Virus record (IMG/VR): IMGVR_UViG_3300046674_000373
Coordinates: 1-64,000 of that record
Direction: 5' to 3' (one strand)
DNA: 64,000 bases
DNA from: a virus
The position numbers and the translations under genes are program-made. The notes beneath the pieces were generated by a model. The model searched no databases. It worked only from the letters and a program-made list of their open reading frames with translations, and was not told the DNA's origin. This document shows positions 7,747 to 15,310 of the stretch, one piece after another. The stretch's first letter is position 1, and each line of letters starts with the position of its first letter.

Positions 7747-8468
7747 CAGAACTGGTCGGTCCCGTCATCCGGCACAGCGCGCTCGATCTGCGCCGCCGGC
7801 TCCGGCTCCTGGGTCTCGGCGCCGTCGCGGTCGATCACCACCACGGTACGCGCCGCATCAGCGCCGCGGGCAGCCTGGTCCATGCCATACGCCCGGCACT
7901 CGCCGGTCTGGATCAGCATCAGGGTTTCGGCCGCGATCTTGCCCAGCTTGGCCTTGTCGAGGTCGCCGGACTGGACCGCCTCGTAGATGATCTTGCGCGG
8001 GGCCGACCATTCTTTTCGATGCCTGTCTATGAGTTGCGCGCGCACGTCAACGGCGAACTGTTCGGACAATTCTTTTGCGGCCTCGGCCGCCGCGATCTCG
8101 TCGCTCAATGGTTTCCCCAGGTCGGTCATTTTCGTCTTGAAGCTGTTGGCGAGCTCGCCGGCGCGCGCGCTCAGGTTCTGGATGGCACGCCGGGCCGGCT
8201 TCCAGTCGTCTGTGGCCTTCCAGCGCCGCACGGTGCCGACCGGGACGCCGGTCTCCTTGGCGACCGACTCGCAAGTTGTCCCAGGGACGCCCTCGTACAG
8301 CGCGCGCGCGGTGGCGCGCCGATCAGTCCCCGGGTCCTCGGTCCCGCCAGGGCGCTTGTCGCGCGACGACACACCGCCACGAGCGCGCGGCACCGGGTTC
8401 CCCTGCTCGTCGAGGCGAACCCGGTAGCCGCCGGCCTTCTTGCGCCAGTCTTTGGTGCCCTCGGTCAT
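7746..8468 (-). CDS. HTH protein, likely terminase small subunit
   Basis: 240 residues from an ATG that overlaps the DUF3307 stop (ATGA). Residues ~65-88 form an HTH (ESVAKETGVPVGTVRRWKA) of the kind found at the N-terminus of phage small terminases. It is followed by a long charged helical segment (~100-180) and an acidic C-terminus. The position, between accessory genes and the methyltransferases that lead toward the missing head genes, fits a DNA-recognition subunit. The large terminase is not in the window, so the call rests on domain layout and context. Confidence 0.55.
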   Translation of the reverse strand: MTEGTKDWRKKAGGYRVRLDEQGNPVPRARGGVSSRDKRPGGTEDPGTDRRATARALYEGVPGTTCESVAKETGVPVGTVRRWKATDDWKPARRAIQNLSARAGELANSFKTKMTDLGKPLSDEIAAAEAAKELSEQFAVDVRAQLIDRHRKEWSAPRKIIYEAVQSGDLDKAKLGKIAAETLMLIQTGECRAYGMDQAARGADAARTVVVIDRDGAETQEPEPAAQIERAVPDDGTDQF

Positions 8469-8797
8469 GGTATTGCGGCGACCAGCGCCCACACCACCTT
8501 GCAAGCCAGGTGTACTAACTGGTCAGTGTTCAAGGAGATACGCTGCTCGCACTTGAGCCAATCCGTCCCAGCGTGGATCAGGACCTCGGCGATGCTCAGC
8601 GTCAGCGAACCCGTGATCAGGATCACGAACCCGCCGTGGATCATGGCGTGCGCAAAAAGCGCGTGCGGCCAGAAGGCCTTGCCCAAAGCCGTGTTGCGGT
8701 TCTTCGCATCGGACAGGAACGGGCCCTGCAGAGGGTAGTCGGCCAGTGCGTGTGCAAAGACCAGCAGGAACAGCGTGGTAGCGAACGAGGTCAACAT
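8465..8797 (-). CDS. DUF3307-like membrane protein
   Basis: 110 residues with the family-typical start 'FATTLFLLVFAHALADYPLQ', a conserved Lys a few residues later, His residues in the next hydrophobic segment (HALFAHAMIHGGFVILITGS) and about three transmembrane helices overall. Common in phages and prophages, with no settled function. The stop overlaps the terminase-like start by four bases. Confidence 0.7.
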   Translation of the reverse strand: MLTSFATTLFLLVFAHALADYPLQGPFLSDAKNRNTALGKAFWPHALFAHAMIHGGFVILITGSLTLSIAEVLIHAGTDWLKCEQRISLNTDQLVHLACKVVWALVAAIP

Positions 8798-8812
8798 GGC
8801 CGCAGGATGACA

Positions 8813-9613
8813 TCACGACGCCGGGGCAGACACCTGCATGAAGTACGGCATCACGTACAGGCTGTGCTTGATGCACTTTTCGTTCCACAGCTCGACGAAG
8901 CGCTTCATCTGCTCCTCGGACAGGTGCTGGAAGTAGAACTTGATCGCCTTCAGCGGTTCGCTGCCATCGGTGGCCTTGATGTAGACCTTGTAGTTCTTGT
9001 CCGAGCCTTCGAGGAAGATCGTGCCCGCTTCGATACGCGCCATCAGGATGTCGCCGTTCAGGCTGCCGCAGTACGAGCATGTGTCGTCATCGCGCCATAC
9101 CATCTCACCGTTGAACGGCGGCTTGAGCGAACTCAGGATGGCGCCGTTCTCCGCAGCGCGCGGGCAGAGGATAGCCTTTGGAGCGGGCTCCGGGAACTGC
9201 TCGCAGCCCGGCGCCACGTGGTCGTTGTCGCATGGCGGTGGCGGTTCGATGCTGGCGGGCGACGGGCTAAGCCGCTCCTTCAGCGCGTAGCCCATCAGCG
9301 GCCAGATTTTCTGCATCGCGTTCTGGCGCGCGATCGTGCGGCCGATCTCGGCGTCGAAGTTTTCCGGGCTGGCGCAGGCGCTCTCGCCGGTGACGGTGAA
9401 GCCGTTGCGCAGCACCAGCACGCAGAAGGTGAGCAGGTGGAGCGGCGGCGTACTGCCGTCATCAAGACCATCTGCGATAGCCGAACCACGCACGCCATCG
9501 GCTGCCGTGAAGTAGTGCGTTTCGGCGATGTTCGCCTCGATGTCCGCTGGCGTCACGCGCGGCGCCGTCAGGCCCTTGGCCTGAATCTCGGCCTCGATTT
9601 TTTTGTCATCCAT
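8813..9613 (-). CDS. Gp49-like domain fused to a second phage domain, 266 aa
   Basis: Residues ~18-112 match the phage Gp49/66 family pattern ('VTPADIEANIAET', 'CVLVLRNGFTVTGESACA', 'NFDAEIGRTIARQNA', 'KIWPLMGYALKERL'). After a Pro-rich linker (~113-150) comes a separate domain: 'CSYCGSLNGDILMARIEAG', 'DKNYKVYIKA', 'KFYFQHLSEEQMKRFVELWN'. From memory, these two parts are usually separate phage proteins, so this looks like a fusion. Both are of unknown biochemical role. The ATG at 9613 lacks a clear ribosome site. Confidence 0.7.
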   Translation of the reverse strand: MDDKKIEAEIQAKGLTAPRVTPADIEANIAETHYFTAADGVRGSAIADGLDDGSTPPLHLLTFCVLVLRNGFTVTGESACASPENFDAEIGRTIARQNAMQKIWPLMGYALKERLSPSPASIEPPPPCDNDHVAPGCEQFPEPAPKAILCPRAAENGAILSSLKPPFNGEMVWRDDDTCSYCGSLNGDILMARIEAGTIFLEGSDKNYKVYIKATDGSEPLKAIKFYFQHLSEEQMKRFVELWNEKCIKHSLYVMPYFMQVSAPAS

Positions 9614-9677
9614 AGTTTTCCTTGGTGGTGCCGATCAAGTCGGCGGAGGTGCCGGCGGCCGGCCGGCGGCGGTGTGC

Positions 9678-10181
9678 TCAATCGAAGCTGCTGGAGCCGC
9701 TGTCGCTGGAGCTCGACCCCGAATCGCTGCTGCAGCTGTACGAGCTGCTGTCGTGGCTGCTCGAACTGTGGTCGTGGCTACTGTGGTGGCTCGACGAGCA
9801 GTGCGACGACGAGCTGCTGGTGCTGGACGTGTCCGGCGCGAACCAGGTGCTCCCCGTCTGCATCCGCGTGGCCCAGTCGTCGTCCACGGTCGTGGTGCTG
9901 GCGGCGCGCTGCGGCGTGTCATCCTCGCGCAGGCGGGCCGGGGTTGACGGCTTGCCCGAGACCGCGTGCAGGGACGGCCGCTCCCGCGACGGTGCGGTGC
10001 GCGCCTGGTGTGCGCGGAGCCGCGCGGCCAGCTGTTCCTGGCGCTCGATTTCCTGCCGCTGGCGCCGTGCCTCGGCTTCGCGAACCTTCCGGATCCAGCG
10101 CAGGCGCATCAGGAACAGGCCCAGAACAATGACCAGCCCCACGGCCGGGCCGGCCCAAATTTCCCAGTTTTCGACTTGCAT
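9678..10181 (-). CDS. Membrane-anchored protein with serine-rich tail, 167 aa
   Basis: The start is set by AAGGGGAAA just upstream of ATG 10,181. A single transmembrane helix (~8-25, GPAVGLVIVLGLFLMRLRW) is followed by a basic Gln/Arg/Glu coiled-coil-like stretch (~27-60). The last ~45 residues are almost only Ser with His, Asp and Cys. Topology is probably N-out with the Ser-rich tail in the cytoplasm, by the positive-inside rule. No family recognised. Confidence 0.6.
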   Translation of the reverse strand: MQVENWEIWAGPAVGLVIVLGLFLMRLRWIRKVREAEARRQRQEIERQEQLAARLRAHQARTAPSRERPSLHAVSGKPSTPARLREDDTPQRAASTTTVDDDWATRMQTGSTWFAPDTSSTSSSSSHCSSSHHSSHDHSSSSHDSSSYSCSSDSGSSSSDSGSSSFD

Positions 10182-10234
10182 GGGTTTCCCCTTTTTTCGT
10201 TGTTGGCCGGGAACCGCCCGGCAGCGGTGGGTGG

Positions 10235-10408
10235 TTACGAGCGGATCGAAGCGATCACGCGCCAGGCCCATGCGTCCAGCTTTGGTGTAGCCCAGATCGC
10301 GAACTGCAGCCCCGCACCGATAATCTGGTATGCCAGGAACAGGAGAGATAGAAGCAGCAACGCAGCCAGTAGTGCACCGACCGGGTGAGTGCGGATGATC
10401 TCGATCAT
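10235..10408 (-). CDS. Small membrane protein, 57 aa
   Basis: Begins MIEIIRTHPVGALLAA with a strongly hydrophobic helix (residues ~10-32, LLAALLLLSLLFLAYQIIG) and a short Trp-rich amphipathic tail. Starts three bases after the stop of the upstream gene. Probably a single-pass inner-membrane protein; function unknown. Confidence 0.5.
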   Translation of the reverse strand: MIEIIRTHPVGALLAALLLLSLLFLAYQIIGAGLQFAIWATPKLDAWAWRVIASIRS

Positions 10409-10411
10409 GGG

Positions 10412-10696
10412 TTACAGCTCCAGGCGGCGAAGGGCGTCTTCGAGTTGGGAATTGTAGGAGTGCAGCTCGTCACGAATGTTGGACAGCCGCGAACCGAGTG
10501 CCGTTTGCGCGGCTTCCTTGAGGGCCTTGGGAGCGCCGACCTCGGGCGCCTGAGAACGCAGCACCGGCTCCAGGCGTTGGAGCAGGCCATTGATCGTGGA
10601 GCCGATCGCCTGGATCTCATCGGCCAGGCGGCTGACGTTTTCGGGGATTTCGTTCTGACGGATGGAATCGGCCAATGCCGTGAATTGTTGACCCAT
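10412..10696 (-). CDS. Helical coiled-coil hypothetical protein, 94 aa
   Basis: The ATG has AGGAA six bases upstream. The 94 residues are predicted almost wholly helical, with heptad-like Leu/Ile spacing through 'LADEIQAIGSTINGLLQRLE' and 'LSNIRDELHSYNSQLEDALR'. No catalytic motif or membrane segment. It may form a coiled-coil oligomer; role unknown. Confidence 0.6.
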   Translation of the reverse strand: MGQQFTALADSIRQNEIPENVSRLADEIQAIGSTINGLLQRLEPVLRSQAPEVGAPKALKEAAQTALGSRLSNIRDELHSYNSQLEDALRRLEL

Positions 10697-10779
10697 GAAA
10701 ATTCCTTCTGCGCTCTCGCGCTCAATGCCGCGCACAACCCCGGATGCCAGCGGCGCGGCCACGCTGGCGGGGTGAATTG

Positions 10780-11121
10780 CTACAGGCTGCCGGCGCGGGT
10801 GCAGTCGGCGTGCTCGTCGGGGGCAGCTTTTTGGGCCATGCGAGCGCGCTGTGCGTTGAAGCGTGCACGAAGCTCTTCCTCGGTCGGCTCGATGTAGGCG
10901 GTGAAGAATGCGATCACCGGCGCCAGCCAGAAGAACAGCGGCCCGAGCAGGGCAAACAAAAGCGGCAACATATCCCAGAACAGATCGACGCTGGTGCGCC
11001 AGGCGCGGCGCGCAAAGTGCGGCACGTTGCGCCACGCCAGCAGCAAGCCGATCGTGGTCTCCTTCAAACCGTCCGTGCCGTGCACGTAGATGCGCCAGCG
11101 GCGCGCAAGATGCAGATCCAT
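10780..11121 (-). CDS. Membrane protein, 113 aa
   Basis: An amphipathic N-terminal half (HLARRWRIYVHGTDGLKETT) is followed by two closely spaced hydrophobic segments (~50-75: 'DMLPLLFALLGPLFFWLAPV', 'IAFFTAYIEP') and a charged C-terminus. Function unknown; it lies in the accessory run of small proteins. Confidence 0.55.
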   Translation of the reverse strand: MDLHLARRWRIYVHGTDGLKETTIGLLLAWRNVPHFARRAWRTSVDLFWDMLPLLFALLGPLFFWLAPVIAFFTAYIEPTEEELRARFNAQRARMAQKAAPDEHADCTRAGSL

Positions 11122-11131
11122 ACCCCTCCCG

Positions 11132-11428
11132 TTATGCGGCGCTGGTAGGCTGGGCAGCCCGCCATAGCGCCATGATTGTTTGCTCGATCTGACGCCGGGC
11201 CAGCTTCCCTTTGATGTTCGCCGTGTCGTTCTTATCCCCGCGCTTCTCCTCGATCTTGGCCAGCATGCGCTGGCGATCGAGCTTACTGGGCAGGTTCAGG
11301 ATGTAGCGGGCCTCGCACTCGGCGCGCCACTCGGCACTGTCGGACAGCACCTCGCGGCCGTCGACCAGGCGCACCGGATTGGCGACGTAGGTCGTGCCAG
11401 CGTTGAAGCTCGGCGGACGGTCGGTCAT
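11132..11428 (-). CDS. Hypothetical phage protein, 98 aa (DUF7696-like pattern)
   Basis: ATG 11,428 overlaps the upstream stop by four bases. The pattern 'SAEWRAECEARYILNLPS' followed by 'RQRMLAKIEEKRG' and a C-terminal 'RQIEQTIMALWR' resembles a small conserved phage family of unknown role. No metal or nucleotide motif. Confidence 0.55.
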   Translation of the reverse strand: MTDRPPSFNAGTTYVANPVRLVDGREVLSDSAEWRAECEARYILNLPSKLDRQRMLAKIEEKRGDKNDTANIKGKLARRQIEQTIMALWRAAQPTSAA

Positions 11429-11841
11429 GGCAATTCCAAGCAGTCGATGTGGACCGACTGGCACTCGCCGATCTCCTTACCGTCGAAAAACACCTTGACA
11501 GTACTGCGGCCCGCGCCGGGCTTGCCCGCCCACGACAGCGACTCGTCCTCGCCATCGTTGGGGCGGATCGGGCGGAGGAACTCGTCGCCAAGCATGCGCC
11601 GCTTGACCTGCATCGTGAACGGGGCCTGAAACCACGGCAGCATGGCGCCGTCGCTGGCCGCCCTGACCCACCACACGTTGATACCGTCCCGAACTGGGTC
11701 GTACGACAGGCCGGGCAGCATCACATCGCCGATCGCGAGCATCCGCTCCACGATGACGAACCGGCCCAGCAGCCCCGGCGTTACGATACCCGGCCCGACC
11801 ACCACAGCCAGGTCCCCCGGCTTGCAGCGCAGCCCGCTCAC
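11425..11841 (-). CDS. Hypothetical phage protein, 138 aa
   Basis: Starts 'MSGLRCKPGDLAVVVG', a KOW/SH3-like opening (GDLAVVV-x-P), then several beta strands and a basic centre (FTMQVKRRMLGDE). Overlaps both neighbours by four bases. Possibly an SH3-like beta-barrel; not assignable further. Confidence 0.55.
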   Translation of the reverse strand: MSGLRCKPGDLAVVVGPGIVTPGLLGRFVIVERMLAIGDVMLPGLSYDPVRDGINVWWVRAASDGAMLPWFQAPFTMQVKRRMLGDEFLRPIRPNDGEDESLSWAGKPGAGRSTVKVFFDGKEIGECQSVHIDCLELP

Positions 11842-12341
11842 TTGGCGCCCCCGGTCCGCTTGATGATGTAGTCGCCCGGCCGGCGCGCGCCCCGGTCCAG
11901 TTCACGGATCCGCTTGTCGGTCTCGCGGAAGGCCCGGATCATCATCCGGTGCGGCGCCACGGCCAGCATCTCCTCGAAGCTGTCGATCATCCACGTCACG
12001 GCGGTCAGGCCCGGCCCGGTCAGGCGGATCGGCACGCCTTCGCGGATCGCGCGCTCGGATGCCTGGCGCAGCGCGCGCTGGGCGTCGGCCAGCAGCCCGT
12101 CAGGGTCCTGTGCCGAGCCGCGCTCGAGCATCACCTCGATCACGTTCCCGACCATCGCGCAGGTGCGCCAGTCCATCACGGCGGGCTTGTCGGCGGTCTG
12201 GATGTGCTCCAGGGCGCGGCGGGCGGCGTTCACGCGCACGGCGGCATCAGCGGCCGACATGGGCGCGGTGGGCGAGGCCATCAGCTCGTCGACCAGGGTG
12301 TAGGCGTCCTTGGGCGCCGGGGTCTTGCGGCGGCGGGTCAC
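11838..12341 (-). CDS. Hypothetical helical protein, 167 aa
   Basis: A GTG start (GTGA overlap with the preceding 37-aa gene) opens a mainly helical protein. Repeated Ala-rich helices ('AADAAVRVNAARRALEHIQ', 'LLADAQRALRQASERAIREG') are followed by 'GLTAVTWMIDSFEEMLAVAP', and the C-terminus is basic. No known motif. Downstream neighbours suggest an accessory role. Confidence 0.55.
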   Translation of the reverse strand: MTRRRKTPAPKDAYTLVDELMASPTAPMSAADAAVRVNAARRALEHIQTADKPAVMDWRTCAMVGNVIEVMLERGSAQDPDGLLADAQRALRQASERAIREGVPIRLTGPGLTAVTWMIDSFEEMLAVAPHRMMIRAFRETDKRIRELDRGARRPGDYIIKRTGGAK

Positions 12342-12451
12342 AGCAGTCTCTCCAACACCATGCCGACACCGGCGCAGCCGGCCATCAGCACCAGCGTGAG
12401 GACGGCACCGCAGACCATCTGGGACAGGGTGACAATGACGGCGCGGGTCAC
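12338..12451 (-). CDS. Small membrane protein, 37 aa
   Basis: A GTG start overlapping the upstream stop (GTGA) gives MTRAVIVTLSQMVCGAV followed by one hydrophobic helix (LTLVLMAGCAGVGMVL). Overlaps on both sides support translation despite its size. Function unknown. Confidence 0.5.
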   Translation of the reverse strand: MTRAVIVTLSQMVCGAVLTLVLMAGCAGVGMVLERLL

Positions 12452-12798
12452 AGCTCGGGCCTCCCGGCGAGGCCGCAGTAGCCGCGGGTCGGGACCGTGA
12501 TGCTTTCGGTGACCTCGCGTCGAAGCGCTCCGACCTCCTCGATTTTGCGCTCGGATCGGACGTCGGTCTCACCCCAGCGCCACATCGCGCACTTGTCGGC
12601 GATGCAGCGGGAACTGGCCGGATTACGCGGACCGCAACCAATACCGCTGGCGCTGTTGCAGCCGCCGACGACGTGGTTCTCCTGGCTCACGATCTCCATG
12701 CCGGAGCCGGCCGAACGGCGCTCCTCGATGACCTCGTGCCGCGCAATGCGCACCATCGGGCACCAGGTCGCGGCGGCCTGTTCGCGGGTGAGCATCAT
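12448..12798 (-). CDS. Cysteine-containing hypothetical protein, 116 aa
   Basis: Conserved-looking Cys cluster in 'GGCNSASGIGCGP' and 'SSRCIADKCAMWRW' (four to five Cys within ~25 residues), which could bind zinc or iron. The rest is polar. Overlaps both neighbouring genes by four bases. No family name can be assigned with confidence. Confidence 0.55.
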   Translation of the reverse strand: MMLTREQAAATWCPMVRIARHEVIEERRSAGSGMEIVSQENHVVGGCNSASGIGCGPRNPASSRCIADKCAMWRWGETDVRSERKIEEVGALRREVTESITVPTRGYCGLAGRPEL

Positions 12799-13361
12799 GC
12801 GGCACCTCGCGCCGGTCGCACCTCGACCACCGTGTCGTAGTTGCCCATTGCCAGTGGCAGGCGAGGGCGCTGGGTGATGGTCAGTACGTAGCCCCAGCGC
12901 GCAGCGGTAGCAGCGGCGGCCTGCGCCATGGTGCGAACGCGGTCAGCGGCAGTGAAGGTGTTCTCGTCGGGCCGCAGCGCGTGGATGCGGGCCTGTAACG
13001 CCTCAAGATCACCTGTCGAGCGCACGCCCTCTGGCATGTCCGGCTCAGCCAGATCGTGCACACCCATCTCCAGCACCTCGCCCAGCAGCGCCCCCGCCGC
13101 TTCAACCTCGGAGCGCAGCTGGTCGCGTTCGGCGGCGAGGTCGCTGAGCGCCGTCCCGACGCCGGACAGCGCCTCGACGTACTCAGTGGGGACGCCCGCG
13201 AACACATTCCAGCACGCGGCCACGCGGCGGGCGTCAGCGAGAATGTTGTCGGCGATCGCGCCATTGTACGTGCTGGCGATATGGTCGCCGCGCTCGTCCA
13301 CCAGCACAGCGCCGGTCAGCTCTCCCACCACCAGCCGCCCCGGCGTATGCTGGCCGCTCAT
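12795..13361 (-). CDS. Ea22/Ead-like hypothetical protein, 188 aa
   Basis: The N-terminus 'HTPGRLVVGE' and 'ADARRVAACWNVFAGVPTE' match a motif widespread in phage Ea-type and nuclease-associated proteins ('NARRLVACWN'). A coiled-coil-like middle (~75-100) and an Ala-rich helix follow. No catalytic motif visible. Part of the left accessory operon. Confidence 0.55.
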   Translation of the reverse strand: MSGQHTPGRLVVGELTGAVLVDERGDHIASTYNGAIADNILADARRVAACWNVFAGVPTEYVEALSGVGTALSDLAAERDQLRSEVEAAGALLGEVLEMGVHDLAEPDMPEGVRSTGDLEALQARIHALRPDENTFTAADRVRTMAQAAAATAARWGYVLTITQRPRLPLAMGNYDTVVEVRPARGAA

Positions 13362-14215
13362 GCTGCCTCCCGGGCGCCAGCCAGGCGCGTGAGGAACGCG
13401 GCCAGCGACTCGCCGGCGGCCTTCTCGACCTCGACCACGGTCACGCCGTCACGCTGCACCTCGAGGATGTCATCGGACCACAGGGCGCAGCGGTAGACCG
13501 GTGCAGCGGGCGTTCCCGGTTGCGCGGGAACGGGGGCGACGGACAGGTGACCCGTCAGGGTGACTGTGGGCGCATGGATCTCGACGACGGCGGGAGCCGC
13601 TGCCTGCGGTACGGTCGGCGCAGCCGTGGGAGCCTCGGTAGGCGCGGCGGTCGGGGCCGACGTTGGCTCCGGCGTGGGCATCTTGAGCAGCGCGTCGAAC
13701 GGGCCCGGGGCGGACACGGCCGGCTTGGCCTCGACGGCCGGCGGGCGCGGCGCGGCCGAACCAGCAGGGCCGGGGCCGATGGTCCAGGTCTTGCCGTCCT
13801 TGATGAGGCGGCTGGTGCGCACCGCGCTCGCCAGCGCGGTCGAAGCGTACTCGTCCGGCGTGAGCCCCATGACGATATGCAGCTCGGACGTGCTGGCACT
13901 GCCGTACTGACGGATGAACGCAAGCGCGCGCTCGATGCGGTTCAGGCCGGGCGCGGCGGTGAAGTTCATGGCCCGCGCCTTGGCCTGCAGCACGGCATAG
14001 CCCTCGGCGGCCTTGAACGTGTCGCTCAGGTCGTAGACCTTGCAGGGCACGCCATTGGGCGCGAGGCCGTCAGCCTCGACCACTTCGCCGACGGCGATCA
14101 AGGAGGAGAGCGCGGCCGACACGTCGGCGGGGTCTTGGTCGAGCCGGTCGCTAAGGTCGACCAAGCGGCTCTTCGGCTTGGCCGCGAGAAGTTCGTGGAT
14201 GCGGTTGTCACTCAT
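13358..14215 (-). CDS. Winged-helix DNA-binding protein with Pro/Ala/Thr linker, 285 aa
   Basis: Two wHTH-like units are visible: residues ~3-60 (SRLVDLSDRLDQDPADVSAA, then LSSLIAVGEVVEADG) and ~95-145 (RALAFIRQYGSASTSELHIV, then SRLIKDGKTWTIG). A low-complexity linker of TAAPTEAP-type repeats (~170-205) joins a C-terminal beta-rich segment (RCALWSDDILEVQRDG). Likely binds DNA and may regulate this operon; the target is unknown. Confidence 0.6.
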   Translation of the reverse strand: MSDNRIHELLAAKPKSRLVDLSDRLDQDPADVSAALSSLIAVGEVVEADGLAPNGVPCKVYDLSDTFKAAEGYAVLQAKARAMNFTAAPGLNRIERALAFIRQYGSASTSELHIVMGLTPDEYASTALASAVRTSRLIKDGKTWTIGPGPAGSAAPRPPAVEAKPAVSAPGPFDALLKMPTPEPTSAPTAAPTEAPTAAPTVPQAAAPAVVEIHAPTVTLTGHLSVAPVPAQPGTPAAPVYRCALWSDDILEVQRDGVTVVEVEKAAGESLAAFLTRLAGAREAA

Positions 14216-14236
14216 GTTCGTCCGGGGCAGAAAGGA

Positions 14237-14365
14237 TCAGGGCGCGGTCAGGAAGGCCGCGAGCGGAAGCGCCAGGCAGAGGCCCAGCACCAGGAGCCCG
14301 GCGGAAGCAGCGCGGCGGGCGAAGGCAGTACGGCGGGGCGCGGGAGCGCGATTGCGGGTGCTCAT
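14237..14365 (-). CDS. Small membrane protein, 42 aa
   Basis: Basic N-terminus (STRNRAPAPRRTAFARR) followed by one hydrophobic helix (SAGLLVLGLCLALPLAAFL). The start overlaps the upstream stop by four bases. A signal-anchor topology is likely; role unknown. Confidence 0.5.
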   Translation of the reverse strand: MSTRNRAPAPRRTAFARRAASAGLLVLGLCLALPLAAFLTAP

Positions 14366-14655
14366 TGCGCGCTCCCGACCCACGAGGGAGCGCCATCGGC
14401 CGTTTGCTGGTCGCGCCACGCGACAAATGGCGCGCGCACGATGGTGTGGAAGCGCTCGGCGGCCGCCGGATCGGTGTCGAGCTCCCCTCGGGAGCCGATC
14501 CCGCAGGCCCCGAGAATGAACTCTTTAGCCATGTCCTCGGTGAACTCGCCATGGCCGGGCGCGAGCGCGGCGAGCCAGCGCCGGAACTGCGGGTCGCGGC
14601 AGAACGTGCACGCCATGATGCAGAGGTCGCGGCTGGGGCGGGCGGCGGCGGTCAT
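14362..14655 (-). CDS. Hypothetical phage protein, 97 aa
   Basis: Starts MTAAARPSRDLCIMACTFCRDPQF (key part: CTFCRDPQF). It carries a CxxC pair and the pattern 'FRRWLAALAPGHGEFTEDMAKEFIL', reminiscent of a small conserved phage family. Start and stop both overlap neighbours by four bases. Function unknown. Confidence 0.55.
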   Translation of the reverse strand: MTAAARPSRDLCIMACTFCRDPQFRRWLAALAPGHGEFTEDMAKEFILGACGIGSRGELDTDPAAAERFHTIVRAPFVAWRDQQTADGAPSWVGSAQ

Positions 14656-14810
14656 TGGGAGAGCTCCGGGGCCGGGCCGAGCAGCTTGGCGTGCCAGCGC
14701 CCATGTGCCTTTGCGAACCGCTCCGCGCCCTCTGCCTCGTATGCGACCTGCTCGATGGGCAGCAGCTCGCGGCCGCCGTATGCGGCATCGAACTCGGCGT
14801 CGGTCATCAT
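14652..14810 (-). CDS. Hypothetical protein, 52 aa
   Basis: Begins MMTDAEFDAAYGGRELLP and contains 'AERFAKAHGRWHAKLL'. Small, soluble and acidic-helical. Overlapping start and stop codons with both neighbours support it. No family recognised. Confidence 0.5.
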   Translation of the reverse strand: MMTDAEFDAAYGGRELLPIEQVAYEAEGAERFAKAHGRWHAKLLGPAPELSQ

Positions 14811-15244
14811 GCCAGCACCGCCGTAAGGGCGTACGCGCCAGCGAGGCGCGGGTGGCGAGCTGCATAGACTCTTGCCTCAGCCTCGGCGTCGAAGGTCATC
14901 GCCACTTGAGGGCAGTCGATCAGGTGGATTGTGCGCTGGTCGGAAATGCGCGTGACGTAGCGCTCGCCAAGCAGCGCCGACTTGGTCGTCGCCAGCACCC
15001 ACTTGCGCACGCCGCGCCACTGGTGGGACGAGTGCTCGCCGAAGACTGAGCTGAAGCGGCAGGTCTCGTCGGTGAACCACGCCGCGCCGCTCCAGTAGCG
15101 GAAGCGGCCGATCAGCCGCATGCGGGCGCGCCTGCCCATCGGCGTGCTGTTGCGCACCTCGTACCGGCCCGGCAGCGCCGGATGATGCGTATTGGCGGAG
15201 AACCAGTCCGTCACCGGCGAATCGTTGACCAAAGTTTGAGCCAT
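14807..15244 (-). CDS. Hypothetical protein, 145 aa
   Basis: Pattern 'PALPGRYEVRNS ... RFRYWSGAAWFTDE' resembles a small phage domain often seen with 'PGwYevr...yWdGe.W' (inference). The C-terminal half 'FDAEAEARVYAARHPRLAGAYALT' is helical. It is the first gene after a gap containing a GATGTAATTCTACATC palindrome, so it may start its own transcript. Confidence 0.55.
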   Translation of the reverse strand: MAQTLVNDSPVTDWFSANTHHPALPGRYEVRNSTPMGRRARMRLIGRFRYWSGAAWFTDETCRFSSVFGEHSSHQWRGVRKWVLATTKSALLGERYVTRISDQRTIHLIDCPQVAMTFDAEAEARVYAARHPRLAGAYALTAVLA

Positions 15245-15269
15245 CGCATCCCCTGTTGATAAAATTATT

Positions 15270-15285
15270 GATGTAATTCTACATC
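15270..15285. promoter_or_regulatory. Palindromic operator candidate GATGTA-ATTC-TACATC
   Basis: A perfect 6-bp inverted repeat with a four-base centre lies 26-41 bases upstream of the 145-aa gene. The minus strand continues 'ACATCAATAATTTTATC', related to the CATCAAA motifs at 18.9 kb and 22.7 kb, so the same regulator may bind all three. Confidence 0.4.
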
Positions 15286-15310
15286 GAAGAACTTGCTTTG
15301 TGGCGACTTT

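Noticed and set aside
9678-9922. Alternative frames in the serine-rich region
   Set aside because: The Ser-rich frame continues from a membrane protein with a good start; the other frames (Ala/Thr/Arg- or Leu-rich) have no ribosome site or motif.
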